DNA of 53,458 nucleotides from Betaproteobacteria bacterium (GTDB lineage Bacteria; Pseudomonadota; Gammaproteobacteria; Burkholderiales; SG8-39), in the NCBI GenBank assembly GCA_009693435.1, contig SHXF01000017.1:1-53458 (forward strand), written 5' to 3'. Under the pieces are notes generated by a model, which had not been told where the DNA came from, did no database searches, and was given only the letters and a program-made list of their open reading frames with translations. A program made the position numbers and the translations under genes. The first letter of the stretch is position 1, and each line of letters begins with the position of its first letter. Below are positions 45,716 through 53,458 of this stretch, in pieces.

Positions 45716-47719
45716 CTACTGCGCGGCCTGCAGTTTCACTGCCATCAGCCGTTCGCCGGCGCCGCGCGGTGCGATCACACTCAGCCGCGCTTTCAGCGCC
45801 GCTGGGTCGCCGCCCATGACGGCCGCGTAGTATACGGTGTTCGACATAACCTTCTTGACGTAATCGCGCGTTTCCTCGAAGGGAATCGATTCGGCATAGA
45901 TGGCGCCCTCCAGGGGCTTCGCGTCGCGCCATTTGCGGGCGCGGCCGGGCCCGGCGTTGTACGCCGCAGCCGCCAGCACCGGATGGCCGTCGAGTTCATC
46001 GAGAACCTGCCGCAGGTAGGAGGTGCCCAGCGCAACGTTGATATCGGGATCGTTTACCCGCGACCAGGAAAAATCCTTCATGCCGATGCGTTTGGCGACC
46101 CAGGCCGCGGTGGCCGGCATCAGTTGCATCAGGCCGGCCGCCCCGGCGGAAGATTTGGCGACATTGAGGAAGCGGCTTTCCTGGCGCACCAATCCCAGCA
46201 CCAACGGCTCTTCAAGCTGGCGGATCTTCGCCTGGTCGGTGAACACCGCGCGGTGCGGCATCAGGTAGCGCAGCGTGAAATCATGATCCGTCACGGTGCG
46301 GTCCGCGGTGTTGATGGCGCGGTCCCAATGCTCGTTGTTCCGCGCCACATGGGCCACGGCAAGCAGCATCCGGTCGTCCATGGCGCGTATCGTCCAGTTC
46401 CACTCGCGGATCGCATCCAGCCTCAGCCCGAGGCGGAACAGCGCCAGCGCACGCTGTATGCCGGGGTGGTTCGCGGCCTGCTCCAGTTCGCCTTGCGTCG
46501 GCTTCGCCGCTTGCGGCGGCAGTTGCAGCGGCAGACCGAGTTCCTCCGCGGCGAGGCGGCCGTAGAAGTGATGTCCGTCGGCAATGCGTGCAAACGCTGC
46601 CTGCGCTTCCGCCTCACGGCCTTGCTCGCGCATTGCCCGGCCAAACCAGTAAACCCAGGCGGGTTCGTTGCGCGCGATCGGCGTCATCTGCTCGATGGCA
46701 GCGCGCACTTCGGCCCAGTTTCCCTGGCGCAACGCGATCCGAGCGCGCCAGGCAAGCTGATCATCCGACATCGGAACGTTGCTGGCCCGGACGAACCAGC
46801 CCAGCGATTCCGCCAGGTGGCGGCGCGCGCCCTGGCCACCCAGCACCGCCCAGACCCAGGCCTGTTCCGCGTCGGTAAATCTGGCGCGCATCGGGGCGAC
46901 CCAGTAACTGGCTGCGAGTTCAGGGTCTTTCCGGGCCAACCTGCCGAATGCAAGGATTGCCAGTTCGCGGGCCGCCCTGCCGGAAATATCATTGGACACA
47001 TGCTCCAGATAGCGTGCCGGAGCAGCAATTACGCCATCCATTTTTTTCTGGTCGATCGCCTCCGCCGCGGGCAGCAGCTCACCGACCCGCTTGGCTGCGG
47101 CCATCTGTCCGGCATCGGTCAGGAGCCTGAAGCGATCCCACAATTGCGCCGTGCCGTAGCGCCCGGACTGGACCAGCGCCCGCGCCAGCGGGACACACCC
47201 TGCGGGCAGTTCGCGCGGGCTCTGCCAGAACGTCGCCACTTCGGCGAGCGCCGACTGGTCGCCGCGAACCCAGCGCGCCTGCAGCGCATAACAGGCGGTG
47301 TGCGGGTCTTCCGTAGCGAGGTGCGGGAACTGCTGCCCGAACAATTCCCAGTCCTCGCGCTTGCCCAGCACGCGCAGCCAGTCGCGGCGGAGCTGTTCGG
47401 CGAGGAAAGTGCCGGCCTGCCGCTCGAGGAAGTCGCGCATCGCCTCGGCGTTTGCCGCGTCCTCGATGCGCAACTCCAGGCTCCAGAATTCCACGTAGGG
47501 ATGCAGCAGCGTTCCCTTCAAGGCCGCAGCATAACGCGCCAGCTTTGCAGCATCGCCGCGGACAAATGCCTCCCGCGCTGCCAGAAACCCGTCGTCCGGC
47601 GACGCTTTCTTGGCAGCATGACCGGCCAGCGGCACCAGCAGCGCCATCCCTGCCAGCAATGACCCGAGCGTGTGTCTGAGCGTTACTATGTCGATTCCTC
47701 TCTCGTACTGTGAAAGCAT
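45716..47719 (-). CDS. slt: Soluble lytic murein transglycosylase (Slt70-like)
   Basis: A 667-residue periplasmic enzyme that cleaves peptidoglycan to 1,6-anhydromuropeptides. A signal segment (LGSLLAGMALLVPLAGHAA) precedes a long alpha-helical U-domain and the C-terminal SLT domain: VRQESRFLNVAKSSAGAAGL with the catalytic Glu, MQLMPATAAWVAKR and AAAAYNAGPGRARKW. The start ATG 47719 lacks a clear Shine-Dalgarno, so an alternative start near the signal is possible. It is divergent from the cyclo-ligase gene 55 bp away. Confidence 0.93.
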   Translation of the reverse strand: MLSQYERGIDIVTLRHTLGSLLAGMALLVPLAGHAAKKASPDDGFLAAREAFVRGDAAKLARYAAALKGTLLHPYVEFWSLELRIEDAANAEAMRDFLERQAGTFLAEQLRRDWLRVLGKREDWELFGQQFPHLATEDPHTACYALQARWVRGDQSALAEVATFWQSPRELPAGCVPLARALVQSGRYGTAQLWDRFRLLTDAGQMAAAKRVGELLPAAEAIDQKKMDGVIAAPARYLEHVSNDISGRAARELAILAFGRLARKDPELAASYWVAPMRARFTDAEQAWVWAVLGGQGARRHLAESLGWFVRASNVPMSDDQLAWRARIALRQGNWAEVRAAIEQMTPIARNEPAWVYWFGRAMREQGREAEAQAAFARIADGHHFYGRLAAEELGLPLQLPPQAAKPTQGELEQAANHPGIQRALALFRLGLRLDAIREWNWTIRAMDDRMLLAVAHVARNNEHWDRAINTADRTVTDHDFTLRYLMPHRAVFTDQAKIRQLEEPLVLGLVRQESRFLNVAKSSAGAAGLMQLMPATAAWVAKRIGMKDFSWSRVNDPDINVALGTSYLRQVLDELDGHPVLAAAAYNAGPGRARKWRDAKPLEGAIYAESIPFEETRDYVKKVMSNTVYYAAVMGGDPAALKARLSVIAPRGAGERLMAVKLQAAQ

Positions 47720-47774
47720 AGCACGGTGATATCCGTTTTCACTTGCGCGATTAAGGACTTTTGCCGCTTTTCTA

Positions 47775-48575
47775 ATGAGAGTTCGACGCCCGGATATGGC
47801 TGCTCCCGTTGATCCCGCCGCATGGCGAAAAGCACTGCGCAGCGAACTCATCGCGGCACGTGCCGCGCTGACGCGGGAGACCTTGGCCGCATATCGGTCC
47901 AGTATCGATTTCCATATAGGTGCCGCCCTGGAGCGCCTACTTGCCGATAGTGCGCACATTGGCGAGCACATTGGCGAGCACGTTGGTGAGTACATTGGCG
48001 AGTACAGCGGCGCGCGGCCGGCAGTCATCGCATTCTGCTGGCCTTACAGGAACGAATATGACGCGCGCCACCTGTTGGCGCGCCTGCGTCGCACCGGCGG
48101 GTGCAAGTTGATCACGGCATTGCCGGTGGTGGTGGCGACCAAGACGGCGCTGATCTTTCGCCAATGGCAGCCCGGGGTCGCGGTGACCGATGGACCGCTG
48201 GGCATCCCGTTTCCGCGCGACACGCCTGAAGTGCGGCCGGACGTGGTGCTGTTGCCGGTGGTCGGCTTCGATGCCGCCGGCTACAGGCTCGGCTATGGGG
48301 GTGGTTATTTCGATCGGACGCTGGCAGCCTTAAGCGCTGGTTCAGATGTCAGGGCACGCCCGCGGGTGATCGGTACTGCCTACGAAATGCAGGCCATCCC
48401 GACCATTTATCCGCAGGCGCACGACCAGCCGCTCGATTTCGTGGTCACCGAGCGCGGCATGTACCAGCGCACCGGCGGCGCGCTGCGGTTCTGCGGCGCG
48501 CAACCGCCCGGCTACAGTTCGCCGGCGTGCCTTGCAGGGGAGATCGCGCCGGGGTACTACGGAGAGGCGGGCTGA
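47775..48575 (+). CDS. 5-formyltetrahydrofolate cyclo-ligase with repeat insertion
   Basis: This ATP-dependent enzyme converts 5-formyl-THF to 5,10-methenyl-THF. The signature DVVLLPVVGFDAAGYRLGYG, GGYFDRTLA and the N-terminal WRKALRSELIAARAAL support it. Residues 61-76, HIGEHIGEHVGEYIGEY, are an insertion produced by a 12-bp tandem repeat between the first helix and the ARPAVIAFCWPYRNE strand. The C-terminus after VVTERGMYQRTGG is longer than usual. ATG 47796 is an alternative start. It is divergent from slt. Confidence 0.9.
   Translation: MRVRRPDMAAPVDPAAWRKALRSELIAARAALTRETLAAYRSSIDFHIGAALERLLADSAHIGEHIGEHVGEYIGEYSGARPAVIAFCWPYRNEYDARHLLARLRRTGGCKLITALPVVVATKTALIFRQWQPGVAVTDGPLGIPFPRDTPEVRPDVVLLPVVGFDAAGYRLGYGGGYFDRTLAALSAGSDVRARPRVIGTAYEMQAIPTIYPQAHDQPLDFVVTERGMYQRTGGALRFCGAQPPGYSSPACLAGEIAPGYYGEAG
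47955..48002 (+). repeat. 12-bp tandem repeat inside the cyclo-ligase gene
   Basis: CACATTGGCGAG is found at 47955-47966 and 47967-47978, with two- and one-base variants at 47979-47990 and 47991-48002. It encodes four HIGE/HVGE/YIGE units. The frame is kept for any copy number. Confidence 0.9.
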
Positions 48576-48737
48576 AGGGCGGAGCAGGGGTCCCGCCGAC
48601 TGCGGAAATGCGACCCCGGAAGTTCGCGGCCCGCACACGGAACGTGCTTCCTGCTGAAGCATTGTAGAGTGCGCCATGCGCACGATTCGTGCTGCTTCGC
48701 GCGCTCGGCGCACACTACCCATTCACGAATCAGTGCA

Positions 48738-49397
48738 TCAGCGCTTCAACGCGAGCATCAATCCATCACCCACCGCGAGCAGGCTGACCGAGACGCGCTC
48801 GTCCGCCTTCAGCTTGTCGTTCAGCGCGCGGATCGCGACCGTATCCGGGGTCTGGTCGCTGGCATCGACAACCGAGCCGCCCCAGAGAGAATTGTCGACC
48901 GCGACTATGCCGCCGCGGCGCACCAGTTGCAGGCAGCGCTCGTAGTCGGCATCGTGCTCGGACTTGTCGGCGTCGATGAAGGCAAAGTCGAACTTGCCGG
49001 CTTCGCCTTGGGCCAGCAGCGCGTCCAGGCTGTGCAGGGCCGGACCGAGCTTCAGTTCGATCTTGTCGGCGACACCGGCCTTCGCCCAATAGCGGCGCGC
49101 GACGGCGGTCCACTCTTCGCTCACGTCGCAACACACCAGACGCGCCTCGGGCGGCGTGGCGAGCGCGACGGCGAGCGAGCTGTAGCCGGTGAAGGTACCG
49201 ATTTCGATATAGCGCCTGACCCCCATCAACTGCATCAACAGCGCCATGAACTGGCCCTGGTCGGGTGATATCTGCATGCCCGCCCTGGGCATTTTCGCGG
49301 TTTCGAGGCGCAGTTCCGCGAGGATCTCCGGTTCGCGCACAGTGCGCTCGCGGATATAGCTGACGATACCCGGATCGATGAATGAGGATTTGGCCAT
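48738..49397 (-). CDS. SAM-dependent O-methyltransferase (caffeoyl-CoA OMT-like)
   Basis: A 219-residue class I methyltransferase. MQISPDQGQFMALLMQLMGV leads to the SAM site RYIEIGTFTGYSSLAVALA, then FDFAFIDADKSEHDADYERC (catechol OMT metal-site Asp) and GIVAVDNSLWGGSVVD. This is the cation-dependent catechol/caffeoyl-CoA OMT family; the bacterial substrate is unknown. The 13-bp repeat array lies 39-146 bp upstream of its start. The 160 bp after its stop (48576-48737) hold nothing recognisable. Confidence 0.9.
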   Translation of the reverse strand: MAKSSFIDPGIVSYIRERTVREPEILAELRLETAKMPRAGMQISPDQGQFMALLMQLMGVRRYIEIGTFTGYSSLAVALATPPEARLVCCDVSEEWTAVARRYWAKAGVADKIELKLGPALHSLDALLAQGEAGKFDFAFIDADKSEHDADYERCLQLVRRGGIVAVDNSLWGGSVVDASDQTPDTVAIRALNDKLKADERVSVSLLAVGDGLMLALKR

Positions 49398-49435
49398 GGC
49401 TGCAGGGTCTCCAGTGATGAATGCGCAGTGTTGAC

Positions 49436-49543
49436 TACGCGGTTTGAATACGCGGTTTGAATACGCGGTTTGAATACGCGGTTTGAATACGCGGTTTGAA
49501 TACGCGGTTTGAATACGCGGTTTGAATACGCGGTTTGAATACG
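49436..49543. repeat. 13-bp tandem repeat, eight perfect copies
   Basis: TACGCGGTTTGAA is repeated eight times without a mismatch from 49436 to 49539, followed by a partial TACG. It fills most of the 159-bp space between the ilvA stop and the O-methyltransferase start. There are no spacers, so it is not a CRISPR array. Perfect identity suggests recent expansion and likely copy-number variation between strains. Confidence 0.97.
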
Positions 49544-49556
49544 GAGAGGGCGTGCG

Positions 49557-51068
49557 TCAGCCCAGGAAGAGCCGATAGGCCGGGTTGGCGGTCTCATCCA
49601 CCCACGGATAGCCGAGCACATTGAGAAAGTGCCGAAACTCGCGCATGGACCGGCCCGGCACCTGCATGCCGACCAGCACCCGGCCGTAGTCCGCGCCGTG
49701 GTTGCGGTAGTGGAACAGGCTGATGTTCCAGTCGGTGCGCATGCTGGAAAGAAAGCGCATCAGCGCGCCCGGGCGCTCCGGGAATTCAAAGCGGTACAGC
49801 AACTCGTCTTTCGCCAGCGGCGCATGCCCGCCCACCAAGTGGCGCACATGCAGCTTCGCCATTTCATTTTCTGAGAAGTCGAAGGTGGCGAGACCCTTGC
49901 GCTTGAGGCTGTTCACCAGCCGGGCGGTTTCACCGCGGTTCTGCACTTCGATGCCGACGAACACCTGCGCCTCGCGCGGATCGGCGATGCGGTAGTTGAA
50001 CTCGGTGATGCTGCGCGCCCCCAGCGTGGCGCAGAATGCCTTGAAGCTGCCGGGCCGCTCCGGAATGGTGACGGCGAGAATGGCCTCGCGGTGCTCGCCG
50101 ACCTCGGCGCGCTCGGCGATGAAGCGCAAGCGGTCGAAGTTGGTGTTGGCGCCGCTCGCCACGGCCACCAGTTTTTTCCCTTTCACGCCGGTGCGCTCCA
50201 CCCAGGCTTTCGCGCCCGCGATCGCGAGGGCTCCTGCCGGCTCGAGAATGGCGCGTGTGTCGACGAACACATCCTTGATCGCGGCGCAGATCGCGTCGGT
50301 GTCCACCAGCACGATCTCGTCAACCAGTTCGCGGCACAGCCTGAACGTTTCCGTGCCCACCTGGCGCACCGCCACGCCGTCCGCGAACAGTCCCACCTGC
50401 GGCAGCATCACGCGCCGGCCTGCCTTGAGCGAGCGCGCCATGGCGTCGGAATCGACCGGCTGCACGCCTATCATTTTCACCTCCGGCTGCAGGCGCTTGA
50501 CGAAGGCGGCGATGCCAGACATCAGACCCCCGCCGCCGATCGGCACGAAGATCGCGTGTATCGGACGCCGCGTCTGGCGCAGGATCTCCAGCCCGATGGT
50601 GCCCTGCCCCGCGATCACAGCGGGATCGTCGTAGGGATGAACGAACACCAATCGTCGCTGCTTCTCGAGCTGCACTGCCCGCTGGTAGGCATCCGAATAC
50701 GAATCCCCGTGCAGCACCACCTCGGCACCGTGCGCCGCGACCGCGTCCACCTTGATGCGCGGCGTGGTCACGGGCATCACGATCAGCGCCCGGCAGCCGA
50801 GGCGCTGCGCCGCGAGCGCCACGCCTTGCGCATGATTGCCAGCCGAGGCGGTGATCACGCCGCGCTTCAATTGCGCCGCCGCAAGTTGCGCCATCTTGTT
50901 GTAGGCGCCGCGCAACTTGAACGAGAACACCGGCTGCTCGTCTTCCCGCTTCAGGAGCACCCGGTTCCCCAGGCGTGCCGACAGGCCGCTCGCCAGCTGC
51001 AGGGGCGACTCGATGGCAACGTCGTAGACGCGCGCCTGCAGGATGGCTTCGAGGTAGTCGGTGGGCAT
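49557..51068 (-). CDS. ilvA: IlvA, biosynthetic threonine deaminase
   Basis: This PLP enzyme turns threonine into 2-oxobutyrate for isoleucine synthesis. The catalytic domain has LKREDEQPVFSFKLRGAYNK (PLP lysine), TASAGNHAQGVALAAQRLG and the glycine loop PIGGGGLMSGIAAF. Two ACT-like regulatory regions follow (AILAVTIPERPGSFKAF and LLYRFEFPERPGALMRF), the site of isoleucine feedback. The length of 503 residues is normal for the biosynthetic form. The 13-bp array begins 14 bp after its stop. Confidence 0.96.
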   Translation of the reverse strand: MPTDYLEAILQARVYDVAIESPLQLASGLSARLGNRVLLKREDEQPVFSFKLRGAYNKMAQLAAAQLKRGVITASAGNHAQGVALAAQRLGCRALIVMPVTTPRIKVDAVAAHGAEVVLHGDSYSDAYQRAVQLEKQRRLVFVHPYDDPAVIAGQGTIGLEILRQTRRPIHAIFVPIGGGGLMSGIAAFVKRLQPEVKMIGVQPVDSDAMARSLKAGRRVMLPQVGLFADGVAVRQVGTETFRLCRELVDEIVLVDTDAICAAIKDVFVDTRAILEPAGALAIAGAKAWVERTGVKGKKLVAVASGANTNFDRLRFIAERAEVGEHREAILAVTIPERPGSFKAFCATLGARSITEFNYRIADPREAQVFVGIEVQNRGETARLVNSLKRKGLATFDFSENEMAKLHVRHLVGGHAPLAKDELLYRFEFPERPGALMRFLSSMRTDWNISLFHYRNHGADYGRVLVGMQVPGRSMREFRHFLNVLGYPWVDETANPAYRLFLG

Positions 51069-51184
51069 GTATTGAATCAGCGGGAGCGCACCGCCGCAGG
51101 CGAATCAGCGGAGCGAATTGAAGGACCGCTACTGTACACGATGCGAGAAGGCGACAGCCGGGCGGGGCGTGTGCCGGACGCATG

Positions 51185-52123
51185 TCAACCGGGCATCGCC
51201 CTATCCACCGCATCCAGGACCTCGCTGAACACTTGCACCACGTGTCCGCGAAGCCAGCGGAGGGCCGTATCGTTGCCCAAACGCTGGCTCCAAATCAGCT
51301 GGTGCGGCATCGGTTCGATGAGTATGGGCGTCTTCATCGCATGCAGACCGAAGCGCGCCAGTCTGTCCCCCATCACCATCCCCGGCAGCGTGGCGATCAA
51401 GTCGGTGCGCGCCAGCAACGGGGCGACGGCGGAGAAGTGCGGCACCCAAGTGCTCACCGTGCGCCGACCGCGGACCTGGCTCGCCGCCATCTCGACCGGA
51501 CTGGGCACGCGCGCGTCGGTTCTTACTGCGACGTGGGGCCACTTCGACCATGCTGCACGGCCCCAGTCCCTGATTGCGGGATGCCCCTGGCGCAGAAAAC
51601 TCGCCCACCTGAATGGCTTGACCGCAACGCAGGCAATGCCGTCGGGCAGGGTCATCGCTGCGGGCACCAGAGCAATATCAATCTGACCTTCGACAACGGC
51701 AAGCAGCACCTGCGCATCGCGCGCCACCCATTCGATGGCGGCCAGGGGCGCCTCGCGCCGCACGCGCTCCACCAGCAAAGGGAAGAGCGTATCGTTCAGA
51801 TCGGGAATTGCGATGCGGAATTCACGCGTGGTCAATGCCGGATCGAATGCTTGTTGCGGCGCCAGCACCCGCTGGATGTTCGACAGAATCGGCCGTATTT
51901 CCCGCACTAGTTGCTCGGCGAAGGGACTGGCACCCATGCGCCCGCCGGATTTGACCAACAGCGGGTCGCCCAGTTGGTCGCGCAGGCGCGCGAGCGAGTG
52001 GCTGACCGCCGACTGGGTGCGCCCCAGGCGCTCGGCTGCGCGCGTTACATTGCGCTCCGCCATCAGCACCTCGAATACCAGCAACAGATTGAGATCGATC
52101 CTGCGTAAATCGATTTTGTGCAT
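51185..52123 (-). CDS. LysR-family transcriptional regulator
   Basis: A 312-residue LysR regulator with the HTH DLNLLLVFEVLMAERNVTRA, AERLGRTQSAVSHSLARLR and a C-terminal effector domain (TREFRIAIPDLNDTLFPLL). It belongs to the NodD/NahR/LinR-like group with the DLNLL start. It is divergent from the SnoaL-like gene (83 bp between the starts) and likely regulates it. The effector is unknown. Confidence 0.93.
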   Translation of the reverse strand: MHKIDLRRIDLNLLLVFEVLMAERNVTRAAERLGRTQSAVSHSLARLRDQLGDPLLVKSGGRMGASPFAEQLVREIRPILSNIQRVLAPQQAFDPALTTREFRIAIPDLNDTLFPLLVERVRREAPLAAIEWVARDAQVLLAVVEGQIDIALVPAAMTLPDGIACVAVKPFRWASFLRQGHPAIRDWGRAAWSKWPHVAVRTDARVPSPVEMAASQVRGRRTVSTWVPHFSAVAPLLARTDLIATLPGMVMGDRLARFGLHAMKTPILIEPMPHQLIWSQRLGNDTALRWLRGHVVQVFSEVLDAVDRAMPG

Positions 52124-52206
52124 GTATGATGAATTTTATTCGTTTGATTCATTTGGAATTTAGCGCATTAATGGGCACTCCATCCAATTATCTTGTGAGG
52201 TCAGCC

Positions 52207-52707
52207 ATGCGCGTCGCATCCATCTTTCCGGCCATTCTGGCCACGGCCATTTCAACTTGCCTTCCAGGAATGCCCGCATTCGCCCAATCGATAACGCCGG
52301 AGCAGGCACGCGCCGCGATCGCGCCTTTCTATGACGCGCTTAACGCAGCACCGGGAAAGGACGTCAGCGCGCTTATCGAGTCGGCTACCAGCCCCGAATG
52401 GGTGTCCTGCAACAGCAACAATACCTGCTCCCCCCGCGACAAGGTGATGGGCGCCATCGCCGGATTCGGCAAGGCAATTCCCGATCTGAAGTGGGAGATC
52501 AAGGAGTTACTGGTCGCCGGCGATCGAGTGATCGTGCGCGGCGAGGCAAGCGGAACACCCGCCGTCCCCTTCATGGGCGTGCCGCACAGCGGCAAGAGTT
52601 TTCGCATCATGTCGATCGATGTGCACACAATCAAGGACGGAAAGATGGTGCGCGCATATCATATCGAGGACTGGATGGGCGCAACGCGTCAGCTCTCCGC
52701 GAAGTAA
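52207..52707 (+). CDS. Exported SnoaL-like polyketide-cyclase-fold protein
   Basis: A 166-residue protein with a signal peptide (FPAILATAISTCLPGMPAFAQ). The mature part is a SnoaL-like ester-cyclase fold: ARAAIAPFYDALNA, AIAGFGKAIPDLKWEIKELL, GDRVIVRGEASGTP, FRIMSIDVHTIKDGKMVRAY, HIEDWMGATRQL. Start ATG 52207 (MRVASIF) has GAGG about 7 nt upstream; the frame opens at 52126. It is divergent from the LysR gene. The substrate is unknown. Confidence 0.87.
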   Translation: MRVASIFPAILATAISTCLPGMPAFAQSITPEQARAAIAPFYDALNAAPGKDVSALIESATSPEWVSCNSNNTCSPRDKVMGAIAGFGKAIPDLKWEIKELLVAGDRVIVRGEASGTPAVPFMGVPHSGKSFRIMSIDVHTIKDGKMVRAYHIEDWMGATRQLSAK

Positions 52708-52857
52708 TCCATGCGGCGGGCGGCGGGGAGACACGCGTCACCTCGCCGTCCGCCCCCGCGACTGAATATCGCGGGATGACAATCAGGATTCCGGAGACAA
52801 TCGCGCTGTGAACCGATGGTGCGCACCGCGCATCACGCCGCCCTTTGCTCCCGCCCC

Positions 52858-53268
52858 ATGGACGCACTGCTCTCGCCCGAAGGAAGCCTGCTGTCGTTGC
52901 TGGTTGCGAGCTTCGTTGCCGCGACCCTGATCCCGCTCAGTTCAGAGGCCGCATTGTTCGCCGTGCTGAAGCTGCATGCCGACCTGCTGTGGCCGGCGCT
53001 GGCGACAGCAACCGTCGGCAACACGCTGGGTGGCCTGTCCTCATACGTCATCGGCCGCTATGCGGGCTCGAAAAAGCCGCTGACCCAGCTCGGCGCGGTG
53101 CAGCGCTGGGGCGCGCCCTTGCTGCTGTTTGCGTGGCTCCCCGTGGTCGGCGATGCGCTCTGCGTGGCCGCCGGCTGGCTCAGGCTCAGCTGGGTTGCGG
53201 TTGCCTGCTATCAGGCCGCGGGCCGGTTCCTGCGTTACTGGCTGGTTTCGGTCGGCGCGCTGTATTGA
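52858..53268 (+). CDS. Small YqaA/DedA-like membrane protein
   Basis: A 136-residue inner-membrane protein with several hydrophobic segments: LLSLLVASFVAATLIPLSSE, LWPALATATVGNTLGGLSSY, APLLLFAWLPVVGDALCVAA and WVAVACYQAAGRFLRYW. The pattern PLSSEAALFAVL and GNTLGGLSSYVIGRY is that of the YqaA/DedA group. The start ATG 52858 is chosen on family length; ATG 52816 is in frame upstream. The last 190 bp of the window hold no gene that can be supported. Confidence 0.87.
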   Translation: MDALLSPEGSLLSLLVASFVAATLIPLSSEAALFAVLKLHADLLWPALATATVGNTLGGLSSYVIGRYAGSKKPLTQLGAVQRWGAPLLLFAWLPVVGDALCVAAGWLRLSWVAVACYQAAGRFLRYWLVSVGALY

Positions 53269-53458
53269 CAGGTTCTGGTCCGATCCATTCCGGTGCGGCC
53301 AGACTGGTTCTGAGTCTTTTCCAAATCAGGTTTGAGCCTGGAGCGGTCTGAGAACAGGGGTGCGAAGTGAATCGATCTGTAGAAGAAGATCGCAGTATAA
53401 CGGGGGTATTGGTCAAGCCAGTTTTGATCGGGAATGGAGTTGTTGCGGCGGCGTCATT

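Noticed and set aside
44918..47662. A 914-codon open frame on the plus strand
   Set aside because: It is fully antisense to the NDUFA9-like and slt genes, which show clear families. The frame has no recognisable domain and is a GC-bias shadow.
49436..49543. Possible CRISPR array
   Set aside because: The 13-bp copies are directly joined without spacers and no cas gene is present.
53269..53458. Possible gene at the right edge
   Set aside because: No frame with a credible start or family was seen; a minus-strand frame at 53186-53416 overlaps the membrane protein gene.

Overview
The window looks like the chromosome of a betaproteobacterium, probably an uncultured one. Three things point there: a dense GC-rich gene layout; the cluster metK / two lpxL-type acyltransferases / dapF / DUF484 / xerC with hslUV and dksA close by; and a S-adenosylhomocysteine (SAH) riboswitch in front of ahcY. 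No rRNA, tRNA, CRISPR array or transposase was recognised.

Region by region. 1-0.9 kb: an ECF-type sigma factor whose N-terminal part has been replaced by unrelated sequence, with a small zinc-finger partner. 0.9-4.7 kb: hslU, hslV, a Cys-poor DksA and a COG0523 metal GTPase, all leftward. 4.9-5.6 kb: a Tat-exported FecR-domain protein. 5.6-11.8 kb: a tightly overlapping leftward operon (two lipid A acyltransferases, dapF, DUF484, xerC, a 3D-domain protein, rlmI). 12-15 kb: metK, stacked hairpins, SAH riboswitch and ahcY, the methyl cycle. 15-17 kb: a glutathione transferase, a DUF427 protein and a transglutaminase-like protein. 16.9-20.3 kb: an orphan pyruvate-dehydrogenase-type E1 divergent from an Lrp/AsnC regulator. 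20.4-25.3 kb: cysB divergent from cysI, DUF934, a CysN relative without GTP-binding motifs, and cobA, which supplies siroheme to CysI. 25.4-30.7 kb: dsbB, an HTH-aminotransferase fusion, DUF3750, ttcA, a monooxygenase-like protein and a pteridine-reductase-like SDR. 30.9-33.6 kb: a MidA-type methyltransferase, then a cytochrome b / molybdopterin oxidoreductase pair.

33.7-39.4 kb is the accessory island: a RES/Xre toxin-antitoxin pair, a HipBA pair with three spaced operators, an unknown 99-residue protein, and a large DUF2075 nuclease-helicase-like protein whose reading frame is split by an in-frame TAA. 39.5-53.3 kb returns to core-like genes: two glutathione transferases, DUF2905, an EF-hand protein, a membrane C13 peptidase, cca, an NDUFA9-like protein, a soluble lytic transglycosylase, 5-formyl-THF cyclo-ligase, an O-methyltransferase, ilvA, a LysR regulator, a SnoaL-like protein and a small YqaA-like membrane protein.

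The most unusual property is a recurring set of short tandem repeats with 12-15 bp units. They lie upstream of lpxL/metK, across the start of the HTH-aminotransferase gene, inside the 5' end of the DUF3750 gene, in the 3' end of a GST gene, inside the cyclo-ligase gene, and between ilvA and the O-methyltransferase (eight perfect 13-bp copies). The 14-bp array at the HTH-aminotransferase start makes a chain of five-codon minicistrons, each stop overlapping the next ATG. All functional calls are from reading the sequence and recalling families; no searches were run.
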